This document shows, piece by piece, positions 50,724-60,788 of a DNA stretch of 64,000 nucleotides (position 1 is the first letter of the stretch; each line of letters starts with the position of its first letter). The DNA is taken from positions 6,172-70,171 of the forward strand of contig CAZAJG010000018.1 of the NCBI GenBank assembly GCA_964485405.1, given 5' to 3'. The DNA is from CAKZNE01 sp964485405 (GTDB lineage Bacteria > Bacteroidota > Bacteroidia > Flavobacteriales > Schleiferiaceae). Made by a program: the position numbers and the translations under genes. The notes beneath the pieces are model-generated. The model saw nothing but the letters and a program-made list of their open reading frames with translations, had not been told where the DNA came from and did not search any database.

Positions 50724-52984
50724 AGTATAAGGAGCTTACGAACGCGTAGCCCTTCATCAGATCTAAAAACTAAGGTGTACAAACCGGCTTTTAAAGAATC
50801 TGAAAATCTTGTTTTCCCAGAGCTTATAGTCTGCTCCAAGAGCAGTTGCCCCTTATTGTCGTACAGTTTAAGCTCCCACGGAAGTTGGGTTTCTATTTCA
50901 AAATAACCCTGGGCTGGATTGGGGTACAGTTTTAAGTCATTTTGTAAATTCTCAGGTAAATCGAAAAAGAAAAAAGAAACCATGAGCGTATCGCTCGCCA
51001 TACAACCCATAGAGTCTGTAACATCTAGCCACAGCTTATAGGTGCCTGCCTGCCAAAAGAAGGTGCTGTTTATCGTAATACTTGGTGTATTCAATTGGCG
51101 TAAAACACCACTTTCTACCCAGTTCCAAGTGTAGGAGGAAAAATTAGAAGGAGCTTGTAATAGAGTGCTATCGGAATTAAAGAGCGTAATATCTGGACCT
51201 AAATTAAGCGTAGGTTTATTTACAATCACAGGCACTTCTAAAGTAGTAGCACAATCCCCATCTGGGTTGAAACCAAAATGATAAAAAATAGAACCACTCC
51301 AAAAACGCGGGTAATACTCCGTGCCAAATGTGTGGCTTATCCCAGAGCCGCTTACAAAGTCTAATTCTGATGTACTTACCACCGTAGCATTTCCATTGTT
51401 TTGGTACGATAGATTGCTTGCCGAGTTTTCCATATGAAGATATACGCCTAGCGTATCTCCTGGGTTTAAAATAAGAGACCCGAAAGAAACCGAATGAAAC
51501 TCGCCCGTATTTACACCAAACAAACTGTCCAAACCCCAGTATGTCCAAGCGCTGGAGTTAGATGCAGCTGTTCGGTAAGATCCGAGTCGGTAATACCCAA
51601 TAACACCCTGATCACCTGAAGAAAACACTTTAAGAGCCAAACTATCAATCACAATAGAATCTTTAGCCACCAGATTAAACATCGTTCCATTCCAATTAAT
51701 CTGAGAAGTTTCTGTGGTGGTAAGCTTTTCTTTAAACACCAATGGGCCACGAATCGCTTTAGCAGTAAGGCTATCGCTTGCCAACCACGGCCCATATTCA
51801 AAGCTATTTCCACCTCCAATAAGGCTATCCTTTTTGTACCATAATACCGTATCTGTAGCTACTGTTTGGGCTAGAAAGGAAATTGTATCTCCAAAACAGA
51901 CACTATCTGCACCAGATATCCATAAGCTGGGTTGAGCGATAGAGCTCAAAGAAAGTACAGCTGAACTATCATTGGTCGGTATAGTGTCTTTAGATACCGA
52001 AATAAAAGCCTGAGCTTGCCAAGTTCCACCTAGATGAGTAGGCAATGTAAAACAAGCAGTATCCGCTATGCAGCTTCCTCCTGCCATTAGGGTATCAAAA
52101 ACACTCCATGCTGCGCCACTTTGTTGTTCCACAACGGCTAATTCTAAAAACAATGTATCCATAGTGGATACACCTAAATTGGTAATTATCGCTTTTACCT
52201 GGTTTATAGAGTCGCCACAAACACTGTTATCCTCAGCAAAAATCTTTCGGATGCTATAATCCTTATAAGAGAGCGTATCGTAAAGGTGACTTAAAAGGTT
52301 TTCTGACTTAACCCGCTCAAAAAGCAGCTTATGCGCAGCATCATTAAGATGTGTTCCATCTCCAGAATCGTATAATGTATCAATGGTATTGGAGGTATTC
52401 GCAATGCTTGTCCAAAAATCGATCGCCTTATTTCCAAAATAGTTGAGAATACTGTCTCTTACATCCAGTTGGATTTGGATTTGAGCCATATTGCCATAAT
52501 TCTTGGGTTGAGTAGTGCATACCCAAACTGGAATGTTTGAACTATCCGCAACAGCAGCAATGGTCGTGAAATTCGTCATCTGCTCGTTTAAACCAAAGTT
52601 ATTGGAAGCATCATTAGAGGGCATATTTACGATAATAGCATCAGCGCCTAAAGCGATGGCCTGACTTACATTATTGCTGGTAGGTGAAGGTCTAGCCGCA
52701 GGAGGTACAAACCAATCTGGCATAATATGATAGGTAGTGGTTCCCCCTACCGCTAAGTTGGTAACTTGATTGGATGGGTTAATCGATTGAATAAACTTTC
52801 GATAACGATTCACCCAAGCACTATCTGAAGCAGAAGGCCCAGTGCCAGCAGCGGTTGAAGATCCTAAAATAACGATGTGATAATTTGGAGTTTGCAAGCA
52901 AGGGTTGTCCTCATCTTGCGCCTGCGAGATAAATGAGCAAAATATCATCCATAGCAGGCCACAGTTCCTAAGCCGTAAATCCAT
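50720..52984 (-). CDS. Secreted SGNH/GDSL hydrolase with type IX sorting domain
   Basis: 754 residues. Signal peptide to about residue 22, then an SGNH hydrolase domain (about 28-235) with block I VILGSSTAAGTG, block II AVGGTTTYH, block III MPSNDASNN and the Asp-x-x-His block DGTHLNDAAH. Beta-sandwich repeats of adhesion or CARDB type follow (about 240-640). The last 75 residues are a type A sorting domain (LKLYPNPAQGYFEIE, LKAGLYTLVFRS). It is a cell-surface esterase, perhaps deacylating a polysaccharide. Confidence 0.9.
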   Translation of the reverse strand: MDLRLRNCGLLWMIFCSFISQAQDEDNPCLQTPNYHIVILGSSTAAGTGPSASDSAWVNRYRKFIQSINPSNQVTNLAVGGTTTYHIMPDWFVPPAARPSPTSNNVSQAIALGADAIIVNMPSNDASNNFGLNEQMTNFTTIAAVADSSNIPVWVCTTQPKNYGNMAQIQIQLDVRDSILNYFGNKAIDFWTSIANTSNTIDTLYDSGDGTHLNDAAHKLLFERVKSENLLSHLYDTLSYKDYSIRKIFAEDNSVCGDSINQVKAIITNLGVSTMDTLFLELAVVEQQSGAAWSVFDTLMAGGSCIADTACFTLPTHLGGTWQAQAFISVSKDTIPTNDSSAVLSLSSIAQPSLWISGADSVCFGDTISFLAQTVATDTVLWYKKDSLIGGGNSFEYGPWLASDSLTAKAIRGPLVFKEKLTTTETSQINWNGTMFNLVAKDSIVIDSLALKVFSSGDQGVIGYYRLGSYRTAASNSSAWTYWGLDSLFGVNTGEFHSVSFGSLILNPGDTLGVYLHMENSASNLSYQNNGNATVVSTSELDFVSGSGISHTFGTEYYPRFWSGSIFYHFGFNPDGDCATTLEVPVIVNKPTLNLGPDITLFNSDSTLLQAPSNFSSYTWNWVESGVLRQLNTPSITINSTFFWQAGTYKLWLDVTDSMGCMASDTLMVSFFFFDLPENLQNDLKLYPNPAQGYFEIETQLPWELKLYDNKGQLLLEQTISSGKTRFSDSLKAGLYTLVFRSDEGLRVRKLLIL

Positions 52985-53033
52985 TCCATGAAAATATGAA
53001 TATTTTCGTTCTTATCTTTCGCAAAAGTGTAAT

Positions 53034-53774
53034 ATGAAGAAAGTCCTCACAATCATCGCTCTTCTGGGAATAGGTTTTTCCTATGCCCAAACCGATACTT
53101 ACCTTACCGAAAAAGGAGATTTAAAGGTTACGCCTGTTTATCATTCCTCTATGGTTTTAGAATGGAACAATCTTCACATTTGGGTGGATCCTTATGGCGG
53201 AGCGCATAAATATGAGTCTTTTGCCACTCCAGAGCTCATTCTTATTACAGACATTCATGGAGACCATTTGCACATGGAAACTTTAGAGGCTTTGGACCTA
53301 TCTAAAACAGAGCTTATTGCACCCTCTGCTGTAGTAGAAAAGCTGGGCGATGTAAAGTTTAAAAAGGTTTACACACTGGCTAACGATGAAAAACAAAAAT
53401 GGAAATCGCTGAAAGTGGAAGCTATACCCATGTATAATTTACCCGAAACGGAAGACTCTCGTCACCCGAAAGGAAGAGGAAATGGCTATGTTCTGAGCCT
53501 TGGTGGAAAAAGGGTTTATATTTCTGGAGATACGGAAGACACCAAAGAGATGCGTGCTTTAAAAGACATTGATATTGCTTTTGTATGCATGAACTTACCC
53601 TACACTATGAGTGTGGATCAAGCAGTTTCCGCAGTTTTAGAATTTAAACCTAAAGTAGTTTACCCTTTTCATTACCGTGGGGCCAACGATCGATACAGCA
53701 GTGTGGCCAAATTTAAAATTGGCATTCTTAAAGATTCAAAAATGATAAGTGTTGTGGTGCGAGACTGGTATTAA
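53034..53774 (+). CDS. Exported MBL-fold metallohydrolase
   Basis: 246 residues with a signal peptide (MKKVLTIIALLGIGFSYAQ). The metallo-beta-lactamase fold is clear: WVDPYGGAH, DIHGDHLHMET (HxHxDH variant TDIHGDHLH), GNGYVLSLGGKRVYISGDTED and FKPKVVYPFHYRG. This branch resembles UlaG-like L-ascorbate-6-phosphate lactonase relatives with exported members in Bacteroidota. Substrate unknown. Divergent from the SGNH gene by 49 bases. Confidence 0.88.
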   Translation: MKKVLTIIALLGIGFSYAQTDTYLTEKGDLKVTPVYHSSMVLEWNNLHIWVDPYGGAHKYESFATPELILITDIHGDHLHMETLEALDLSKTELIAPSAVVEKLGDVKFKKVYTLANDEKQKWKSLKVEAIPMYNLPETEDSRHPKGRGNGYVLSLGGKRVYISGDTEDTKEMRALKDIDIAFVCMNLPYTMSVDQAVSAVLEFKPKVVYPFHYRGANDRYSSVAKFKIGILKDSKMISVVVRDWY

Positions 53775-53821
53775 GTTTGTTCCACCGTTTTTTGTGCATC
53801 ACAAAATACTATTTTTAGTGT

Positions 53822-54988
53822 ATGAAACTCGATACTTTACACTCTCCCTTATGGATTGTATTTTACTTCTTCATTGGCGTTTTATCGATCATCCTAATAT
53901 TCGTTAGAACGATTAATCCCGATCAAAAAACTGTAACCAAGCTCCATATTAACGGAGAAACCTACCATCAAGATCTTCGTTCTGCCTACAACGATACCGC
54001 AAAAAAGAATGAAAGAAAGTGGATGACATCACCCATTAATGCAATAAACTATGAGGATATTAATGACGACTGTATCGATATAAAGAGTTCTTCTACCATT
54101 GTATTCGATTCACGAAGAGAGCTTTTTTTTCATCACAATCGAAAGTTTTTAGTCTGGATGGTATTGATTGCGCTTCTTTCAGGTATTTCGGTTTGCTTAA
54201 CTCCTATTTTATGGCGTGAAATAAAATCCCTTCATCTTAAAACAGATGCTTTCGGAAAGCGGGTTTCCTATCTGTTTTGGGCATTTTTATTCGCTATTTC
54301 TTTCATTATTCTTGCATTCATATTTGCCTCAGGTAGGTGGTTGCCTCTTCTAGAAACTGGAGGTGAGACCTATTATCTCAATTATTTTCAGATTATGAAG
54401 GCCTTTAAAATCTTTTTTGAAAGTGCTTCAGAGGCTAACTGGTCTATTACTATTCTTATCAATTTGTCTTCAACCCTCTCCTTAGTTGGTCTATTCTTAA
54501 TTTCCGTTCATATTCAAAGGCTTAATGATTTTGAGGATATAAAAGACCTTATTCTTTATTTTAAAAAGCTAGATAAGCTTTTACACTTCTTTTTGATCAC
54601 ATTAGCAATCAGTGTTACGGGGGGTACATTCACTGCTGTTGCTATTCGAGAAGCTCTCCTTGAGTACTTCTCCACTTTTAAAGGCTTAAACGAATCGTTT
54701 TTGATGCCTGTTGACTTGGTATTTTTGTATAGTTTGAGTTTTACTGCTTCCCTTGCGCTTATCTACTTACCCATATACTACAAACTTAAGCAGAAAGGCA
54801 AATTTTTAAATGAAACTATTTTGACCAAAAAGGAGAAGTTCATCAATATATCAAATCAGACTGAGGTGGAAGAAATAAACAACGTTCTTTTACTAAAGTC
54901 AACGAGAGCCGCCACTTTACGTGTTTCGCTTTATATTCTAAGTCCATTACTTGGATCATTGGTTAATAATTTGATAAGTTTTGGGTAG
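53822..54988 (+). CDS. Hypothetical polytopic membrane protein, 388 aa
   Basis: About six or seven membrane helices (near residues 11-29, 106-128, 150-170, 205-227, 255-275, 295-318 and 370-385). A soluble loop of about 75 residues lies between the first two, likely periplasmic. No family or catalytic motif is recognised. Not obviously linked to neighbours; a weak 47-base gap from the MBL gene. Confidence 0.6.
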   Translation: MKLDTLHSPLWIVFYFFIGVLSIILIFVRTINPDQKTVTKLHINGETYHQDLRSAYNDTAKKNERKWMTSPINAINYEDINDDCIDIKSSSTIVFDSRRELFFHHNRKFLVWMVLIALLSGISVCLTPILWREIKSLHLKTDAFGKRVSYLFWAFLFAISFIILAFIFASGRWLPLLETGGETYYLNYFQIMKAFKIFFESASEANWSITILINLSSTLSLVGLFLISVHIQRLNDFEDIKDLILYFKKLDKLLHFFLITLAISVTGGTFTAVAIREALLEYFSTFKGLNESFLMPVDLVFLYSLSFTASLALIYLPIYYKLKQKGKFLNETILTKKEKFINISNQTEVEEINNVLLLKSTRAATLRVSLYILSPLLGSLVNNLISFG

Positions 54989-55025
54989 GAATACTTAATT
55001 TTCGAATCTTCAACAGAATACTCAT

Positions 55026-56024
55026 ATGAAACTCTCCTCTCCCACTGAAAAAGGGGCTATCCCAATCTTTTACTTAAAAACACTTTGGTGTGCCGTTCAA
55101 TTGGTAATGTCTGGTAATGGGCCTGCTCATAATCATACTCATTCAGAATATGTAAAGGCTTTATTCAATTGCTTGGGAATTGGTTTGGAGCCTGGTTACC
55201 AATTTCTATATGCCAACAACCCTAGTTTTGAGGTATTTGAAGAATGGATTCTGGAAAATGGAGAGCCAGATCCTGAAATGATAGAGATGTTCAATGCGGC
55301 TTTAACAGGTAAAGACGCAGAACGTAAAAGAGAGGGCACACATCTGTTAAGTCAATCTCAACAAAAACAATGGGATGAAGAAGGGTATTTAGTTATCCCC
55401 AATGCTATATCTAAAGAGCAATGCCAACAAACAAGGGACTTAATTTGCAACTTTCTAGAAATTGATGAATCCGATCCAAATACTTGGTACAAGGATCACA
55501 CTTCTAAGCAAAAGATTATGGTTCAACTTTTTCGTGATCCTGTTTTAAGAGCCAACCGCCTTTCTCCCGCTATACGGTCCGCTTACGAGCAATTGTGGCA
55601 ACAAACCAACCTAATGGTCAGTTTTGATCGAGTGAGTTTTAATCCCCCAGAAACAAGTACCTATAAATTTCCAGGGCCAGATTTACATTGGGATGTAAGC
55701 TTGAAAACGCCCATACCTTTCGGAACCCAAGGCTTGCTTTATTTAGCAGATACAGCAGAGAATCAAGGTGCTTTTACATTGGTTCCAGGTTTCCATAAGC
55801 GTGTAGACCGTTGGATGTTGGAGCTTAAAGCGGGTGAAAATCCGAGAGACCAAGATTTACATGCTTTAGGAAGCAAACCCATTGCAGCAAAAGCAGGTGA
55901 TTTTGTAATTTGGAACCAAGCTTTACCGCATGGTAGTTCACCAAACACCTCTACTTTACCACGATTCGTTCAGTATATTAACTATCAACCATTAGATGCG
56001 GACGTTCAGAAAGAGTGGATTTAA
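55026..56024 (+). CDS. Phytanoyl-CoA dioxygenase (PhyH) family oxygenase
   Basis: 332 residues. The PhyH core has the iron ligands in GPDLHWDVSL (His-x-Asp) and ALPHGSSPN (distal His) plus a 2OG-binding Arg in LPRFVQYIN. ITKEQC-like WDEEGYLVIPNAISKEQC opens the domain. Members oxidise CoA thioesters or small natural products with Fe(II) and 2-oxoglutarate. It converges on the cupin gene with 8 bases between them. Confidence 0.88.
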   Translation: MKLSSPTEKGAIPIFYLKTLWCAVQLVMSGNGPAHNHTHSEYVKALFNCLGIGLEPGYQFLYANNPSFEVFEEWILENGEPDPEMIEMFNAALTGKDAERKREGTHLLSQSQQKQWDEEGYLVIPNAISKEQCQQTRDLICNFLEIDESDPNTWYKDHTSKQKIMVQLFRDPVLRANRLSPAIRSAYEQLWQQTNLMVSFDRVSFNPPETSTYKFPGPDLHWDVSLKTPIPFGTQGLLYLADTAENQGAFTLVPGFHKRVDRWMLELKAGENPRDQDLHALGSKPIAAKAGDFVIWNQALPHGSSPNTSTLPRFVQYINYQPLDADVQKEWI

Positions 56025-56032
56025 GTTCATCT

Positions 56033-57229
56033 CTATGCAACCGACTCAATACTTTCGATAATAAACAAGTACATAAACAGTCCCATTACATCCATTTCTG
56101 GCCAACTCGGAATCATTATTTCTTTCACCTCTTCTAAGGAAAGAGCACTTCCTTCATTCCAGAGTTTAAACACTTGCTCTAAATTACCAAGCTCACTATA
56201 CGATTGACTATGACCCCTTGCATAGATACGACCTGATTCTTTTTCGTCATCTTGAATAAGAATCATTTTAAAAGGTTTTACCAGAACATACTTTTTGGTT
56301 AAATCAAAGTCTTGAACGGATTTCTGGACAGACGCTTTACCCACTCCCGCGTTTGATTGAATTTTACGCAACTTGTGATAAATCTTTTCCTTTAAAACAT
56401 AATCCTGTTTTATTTGATCACTTATATGATTAAAAGCTTCACTTACGTCTTCCTTTAAAGGTTCCAAATAGGTCTGTTTTGGATCGGATTTCATAAAATT
56501 GGTATCCAATTCAACTATAAATCGAGAAACTGGAGGATTGATGAAATCCATCACTATACTAGCTGAAAACTCTCCCGTATAAGCAATATGGTAAGTGTCA
56601 TAAGGAATAAAGAACACATCACCTGGCTCCAATTCAAATCCTTCGCCAACAGCCAATAGTTCATCATTAAGAGGACTTACTTCACTGCCTCCAGTAATTC
56701 TGTTGTAGTCTTCTATTTTCCAGATGTAGAAAGTTTTAGTTTCCGGCCCTAAATGAAACAGAAAACCATCTTCCCCTTCACTTTCGCGATGAACGCCAAA
56801 AGGGGTATATCCATAATTTCCCATAAAACTCAACCAGGAAACACCTAAAGCAGGCATTCCGGCATCTTGCAATAAGGGTTGAATTATACTTGCTAAAAGC
56901 TTTGATAGAGAATTGCTGTAGGCTTCTAACTCATTTATAACAGCACCAAACTTTTGATCTTTAAAGATGCGTTTTGTCCACTGTTCCAAAGTTTCCGAAT
57001 TGCTAGGTGGGTTCTCCACTAAATTTTGAGCAGCGTCATTCCTAAGTTCCTGATCAATGTAAGCTTTAAGGCCTTTACCAGAGTTATTATGAGAAGCAAA
57101 CTCTTGCCAAACCTCTACCAGTAGAGAAAGAAGCTTATTTATCTCCTCCGGGTTAAGTACAGCTTGTATATGTTGCGCTTCTTTTAATCCTTTGGTTTGG
57201 GAGTATAGTTTAGACCAATTCTGAGACAT
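56033..57229 (-). CDS. Cupin/JmjC-like protein, 398 aa
   Basis: The middle (about 130-225) forms a cupin barrel: PFGVHRESEGEDGFLFHLGPETKTFYIW, ELEPGDVFFIPYDTYHIAYTG, with possible metal ligands HxE and a later His. An N-terminal helical region and a long C-terminal region that could hold winged-helix folds flank it. JmjC-type oxygenases have this shape, but the spacing does not give a firm assignment. Its function and any partnership with the adjacent PhyH gene are unknown. Confidence 0.65.
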   Translation of the reverse strand: MSQNWSKLYSQTKGLKEAQHIQAVLNPEEINKLLSLLVEVWQEFASHNNSGKGLKAYIDQELRNDAAQNLVENPPSNSETLEQWTKRIFKDQKFGAVINELEAYSNSLSKLLASIIQPLLQDAGMPALGVSWLSFMGNYGYTPFGVHRESEGEDGFLFHLGPETKTFYIWKIEDYNRITGGSEVSPLNDELLAVGEGFELEPGDVFFIPYDTYHIAYTGEFSASIVMDFINPPVSRFIVELDTNFMKSDPKQTYLEPLKEDVSEAFNHISDQIKQDYVLKEKIYHKLRKIQSNAGVGKASVQKSVQDFDLTKKYVLVKPFKMILIQDDEKESGRIYARGHSQSYSELGNLEQVFKLWNEGSALSLEEVKEIMIPSWPEMDVMGLFMYLFIIESIESVA

Positions 57230-57378
57230 GATAGAGATGTGTTTTCAAGGTGATGTTTGTTTCGCTACCAAAGTTTTAAAAATTTCTGAGATAAACCTGA
57301 ATAAATTCCTGCTTTTATTCCTCTTGTATTTATCTGATTAAAGCTCAATGCTTAGCCCCGACATAATGCACTTAGATG

Positions 57379-57410
57379 TTTTTATCATTTTATAGAAATA
57401 TTTAGTTTTG
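57379..57410 (+). promoter_or_regulatory. Bacteroidota-type promoter for the M48 gene
   Basis: TTTTT (57379-57383), a 19-base spacer and TAGTTTTG (57403-57410, TAnnTTTG), 27 bases before the ATG at 57437. Confidence 0.55.
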
Positions 57411-57436
57411 CCAGCTTACCAATAAAAACTACTCTA

Positions 57437-59470
57437 ATGCGACTTATTCTCCACGTTGCAATGTCCTTACTCTCCTTCTCTGCTATTGCTCAAACCAATT
57501 ATCAATATACCAGTACGCATAATGATACTTTACCTGAGGAATTTAAGGTAAGTGCTTCGAAACTAAGGAGCCATATATATGAGGGTGTGCCCGATGTATA
57601 CAAAAGGCCAAGTAAACAAAGGGGATTGTTCAATTATGCAGATAGAAATGCATATTGGATTAGTTCAAAAATTTCAAGAGGTGGTGTTTACAGCGATTGG
57701 CCAAGTTTAGAAGCTTACATAAATAAAGTTCTTTATAAAATCACACCTAAAGAGCTGAGAAAAGATTCTGTTATTCATGCCTATGTAACAAAAGAAGGAG
57801 GTTTAAATGCTTCTATGACGACTACCGGTATAAGCTTTGTGCAAATTGGCCTACTTACTTACACGGATAATGAAGCTGCTTTAGCGGCAACTTTAGCACA
57901 TGAATTAGCCCACTATTACCGAAAACACTCCTTAAAGAAATATGTAAAAGACGATGCTGGCGATTTTTATATGAATAGAAGGCGATCCATGGATCGCTTT
58001 ACAATTGGTAACGAGCGTCAAGCTGATTCACTGTCACTCGTTTGGCTTAGAGATGCTGGCTATAATCTAAAAGGGGCTCTTAAAGGTTTTGAGACTATTC
58101 ATCAGGAGGAAGAGCGTTTAATTATGAGGATGCCGAAAAAATGGGAGTTGGAAGAAACCACTCACCCTCTTTCGGATGAACGACTGGAGCAAGTGCACTC
58201 CTTCATTAAGCTGAATAAAAATCATGCTGGGAAAGATTTTTTAGTGAGTGAAGCGGATTTTTATGGCTTTAAAAATGCCGCAAGAGAAGAGATTCTCAAA
58301 CACTTAATGTATGATTTTAAATATCATGATTGTCTGGAGTTAGCCTTTAAGTTCCACTTGATGGATCCGGGGAACCTAACCTATATCGAATACATTTTGG
58401 AGTCCATTAGAAAGAACTGCTACCAAGATGCCTTTTTATGGGGGGAAAACTTTATTACAAGAAGGTATTTTAAGAGTTATGATAATGATGGAAAACGCTA
58501 TAAAGAGCCTTGGCCAGATCATCTTTTTGCCGAGAAGAATTATACGATGCTTCACATTAGCAAGGAAGAGGAGAAAAGGATTAAAGCTAATTTTTACTGG
58601 ACGGTAGAGGAACCCAAGTTTAAGACGTATGAAGAGGCTTTTGTTTTTTTCTACACAATTGCTCGTAAAATGAAGAGTAGCGAAGCACTTTTATCTAATG
58701 CCTTAAGCGTTACTCTTGATACAAATATTAGAAACGTATTGCTACGAGAGTACCTTAAATGCCCTAATATCAAGTACCGAGACTATGCTTTCCATCTACT
58801 ATCGGGAGATTTAGTAGAAGCTTTGCCAAAAAAGAAGCTTTTGGTGTTAAGAAATCCTGCTATTTATTTGAGACAAGGGGATCATTTTATACCCATACGT
58901 GCGAAAAATGAAGCAGACACTATGGCTATTCGATCGTTGATGGATAACGTCCTTATGGAGTTTCCGGATAGAAGGGGTTTATATATAAGCGACTTGAATA
59001 ATTACAATCTAACCGAGTATCAGACTTTTGAAAATTTAAACGATTTCTCAAATTTCTCCTCTATTTCAAAAGGAGAAAAACTAGAATTCCACATTTTAGA
59101 ACCACGCTTTTGGGCTTTGTTTAATAAGTATGAGGTTTCCGAAATCGAGTTCTTAAACTATACGTTTATGGAAACCAGAAAGTCAGAAAAAACGATAAGT
59201 TCATACAACGAGATTCTCTCTTCTACGGATATTAATGAATTGTTTTCTCATTCTAAACGAATACGTGATTTATTCGCTTCTGTAGTGAGCGTTCGATTAG
59301 GGGAGAATAAGGTGATGAAACTCTCATACTATGACGAAATTGATTTTAGATTTAGAAAACCTACACGACCTCAATTGGAGAGCCTGTTAGAAGAGCTTTT
59401 GGTCCATAAAGAAGAACATGCTGCATATGCAGATCAAGTCTATAGGAACAACTTAATGGATAAAAAATAG
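57437..59470 (+). CDS. Exported M48 family metalloprotease
   Basis: 677 residues with a signal peptide (to about residue 19). The zinc motif HELAHYYRKHS lies at about 155-165 and a third ligand Glu in NERQADSLSLVWLRDAG, as in M48/Ste24-like proteins. The remaining two thirds are a helical, TPR-like region of unknown role. It may act on envelope proteins. Single gene. Confidence 0.88.
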   Translation: MRLILHVAMSLLSFSAIAQTNYQYTSTHNDTLPEEFKVSASKLRSHIYEGVPDVYKRPSKQRGLFNYADRNAYWISSKISRGGVYSDWPSLEAYINKVLYKITPKELRKDSVIHAYVTKEGGLNASMTTTGISFVQIGLLTYTDNEAALAATLAHELAHYYRKHSLKKYVKDDAGDFYMNRRRSMDRFTIGNERQADSLSLVWLRDAGYNLKGALKGFETIHQEEERLIMRMPKKWELEETTHPLSDERLEQVHSFIKLNKNHAGKDFLVSEADFYGFKNAAREEILKHLMYDFKYHDCLELAFKFHLMDPGNLTYIEYILESIRKNCYQDAFLWGENFITRRYFKSYDNDGKRYKEPWPDHLFAEKNYTMLHISKEEEKRIKANFYWTVEEPKFKTYEEAFVFFYTIARKMKSSEALLSNALSVTLDTNIRNVLLREYLKCPNIKYRDYAFHLLSGDLVEALPKKKLLVLRNPAIYLRQGDHFIPIRAKNEADTMAIRSLMDNVLMEFPDRRGLYISDLNNYNLTEYQTFENLNDFSNFSSISKGEKLEFHILEPRFWALFNKYEVSEIEFLNYTFMETRKSEKTISSYNEILSSTDINELFSHSKRIRDLFASVVSVRLGENKVMKLSYYDEIDFRFRKPTRPQLESLLEELLVHKEEHAAYADQVYRNNLMDKK

Positions 59471-59632
59471 TGTTCGCATTCTTGTTTTGAGTATATCCAA
59501 TCTCAAATAATTTCAAATCCCATACGAATAATAAAGTCTGTTGTGTAAATAATAGAATAGCACCTTTCATGGCTGTTGCTGTGCCTAGTTTTGAGTCATC
59601 AAATAAAGGATAACACATTTAAACACAACAAC

Positions 59633-60688
59633 ATGAAAACAACAATTTTTACCCCAGACTTTAAAAACACTTTAAAAATCACCTTTGTAAGCTTAGGCTT
59701 AGTAGCCTTAACTGCTTGCAATAAGACCAACTCCACAAAAAAAGCTGATTTAGTTCAACAACAAGTAGTTACACAATCTGAGTTAAACAATGTAAGGTTA
59801 GCGGACGGGATGCCTTTAACCATTCAAGTTTCTACCCGTTGGACTATAGAAGACAAGGCTTCTTTTGAAAGCCAGTTTAATTCTGTAGGAACTTTCGATT
59901 CATTGATCTTCACGCCTCGTCAGCAGGAGTTGGCCAATATGGTTTCTAACCGTTACAACAATGTAGATTCTGTATTTACCGGAATGCGTCATGTATTTAT
60001 CAACGACCTAAAAGGTTACTTACTTTCAAACCTTGGAGAAGAAGGAGTTAGTGTAGATGATGTAATCATATCCAATGTAATCTTCCCTTCAAACTATACA
60101 CGAGCCAAAGAAACGCTTGCACTTCAAGAGCAGGAATTGAAACGGATCAGAAAGCAAAGCGTTATCGATCTTGAAAACTCTGAAGCTAGAAAGCAGCAAG
60201 CCATTGCCCAAGGAGAAATAGATAAAGAACAAGCTCGATTAACCGCTGAAGTAGAAAAGATAAATGCCGAGACAGAAGGAAGCAGAAGACAATCTATGAT
60301 GGCTCGTGCAGAAACGGAAAAGCAAGTAGCCGAAAAAAGAGCAGAATCAGATGCACGTAGACAAGTGCTTATGGCGGAAGCAGATGCAGAAAAGCAAAAA
60401 CTATATGCTGCCGCAGAATTGGAGAGACAAACTAAACTCAAAGATCTTGAGGTGAAAAAACAAACCGAATTGAATTTAGTAGCCATTGAAAAGGAAAAAC
60501 TAAGAGAGCAAATGTTGTTCGATCAACAAGTTCAAATGGCAGACCTGTGCAGCAAAAACCCAACCTACGCCACCTACTTAATCAATAAGCAACTGGCTAA
60601 CAATGTTCAAATCGCAGTTCTTCCATCCGGCCAAGATGCTACTTTATTCCAAGGACTATTGAACAACGGATTAACCAGCAAGAAATAA
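59633..60688 (+). CDS. SPFH/Band 7 lipoprotein with coiled coil
   Basis: 351 residues from the ATG at 59633; upstream codons to 59576 do not look coding. A signal with lipobox (GLVALTACNK) precedes an SPFH-like domain (about 55-170). A strongly charged coiled coil follows (about 175-300; KRIRKQSVIDLENSEARKQQ and similar EK-rich repeats). Prohibitin-like proteins form membrane scaffolds; a lipoprotein version in the envelope is less common. A terminator follows. Confidence 0.85.
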   Translation: MKTTIFTPDFKNTLKITFVSLGLVALTACNKTNSTKKADLVQQQVVTQSELNNVRLADGMPLTIQVSTRWTIEDKASFESQFNSVGTFDSLIFTPRQQELANMVSNRYNNVDSVFTGMRHVFINDLKGYLLSNLGEEGVSVDDVIISNVIFPSNYTRAKETLALQEQELKRIRKQSVIDLENSEARKQQAIAQGEIDKEQARLTAEVEKINAETEGSRRQSMMARAETEKQVAEKRAESDARRQVLMAEADAEKQKLYAAAELERQTKLKDLEVKKQTELNLVAIEKEKLREQMLFDQQVQMADLCSKNPTYATYLINKQLANNVQIAVLPSGQDATLFQGLLNNGLTSKK

Positions 60689-60743
60689 CCAAGTAGCAGA
60701 AACTAAATTAGTTTTCATGTGTTCTCACCATCCGGTGATGTTA

Positions 60744-60781
60744 CTGCCAACTCTGAAAGGGGTTGGCAGTTTTCTTTTTTA
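60744..60781 (+). terminator. Terminator after the SPFH gene
   Basis: CTGCCAAC and GTTGGCAG pair around TCTGAAAGGG and are followed by TTTTCTTTTTT. Confidence 0.9.
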
Positions 60782-60788
60782 AAGGATT

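Noticed and set aside
55026..57229. PhyH and cupin genes as tailoring enzymes of the RiPP at 10285-16513
   Set aside because: They lie about 39 kb away, separated by many unrelated genes; nothing in the sequence links them.
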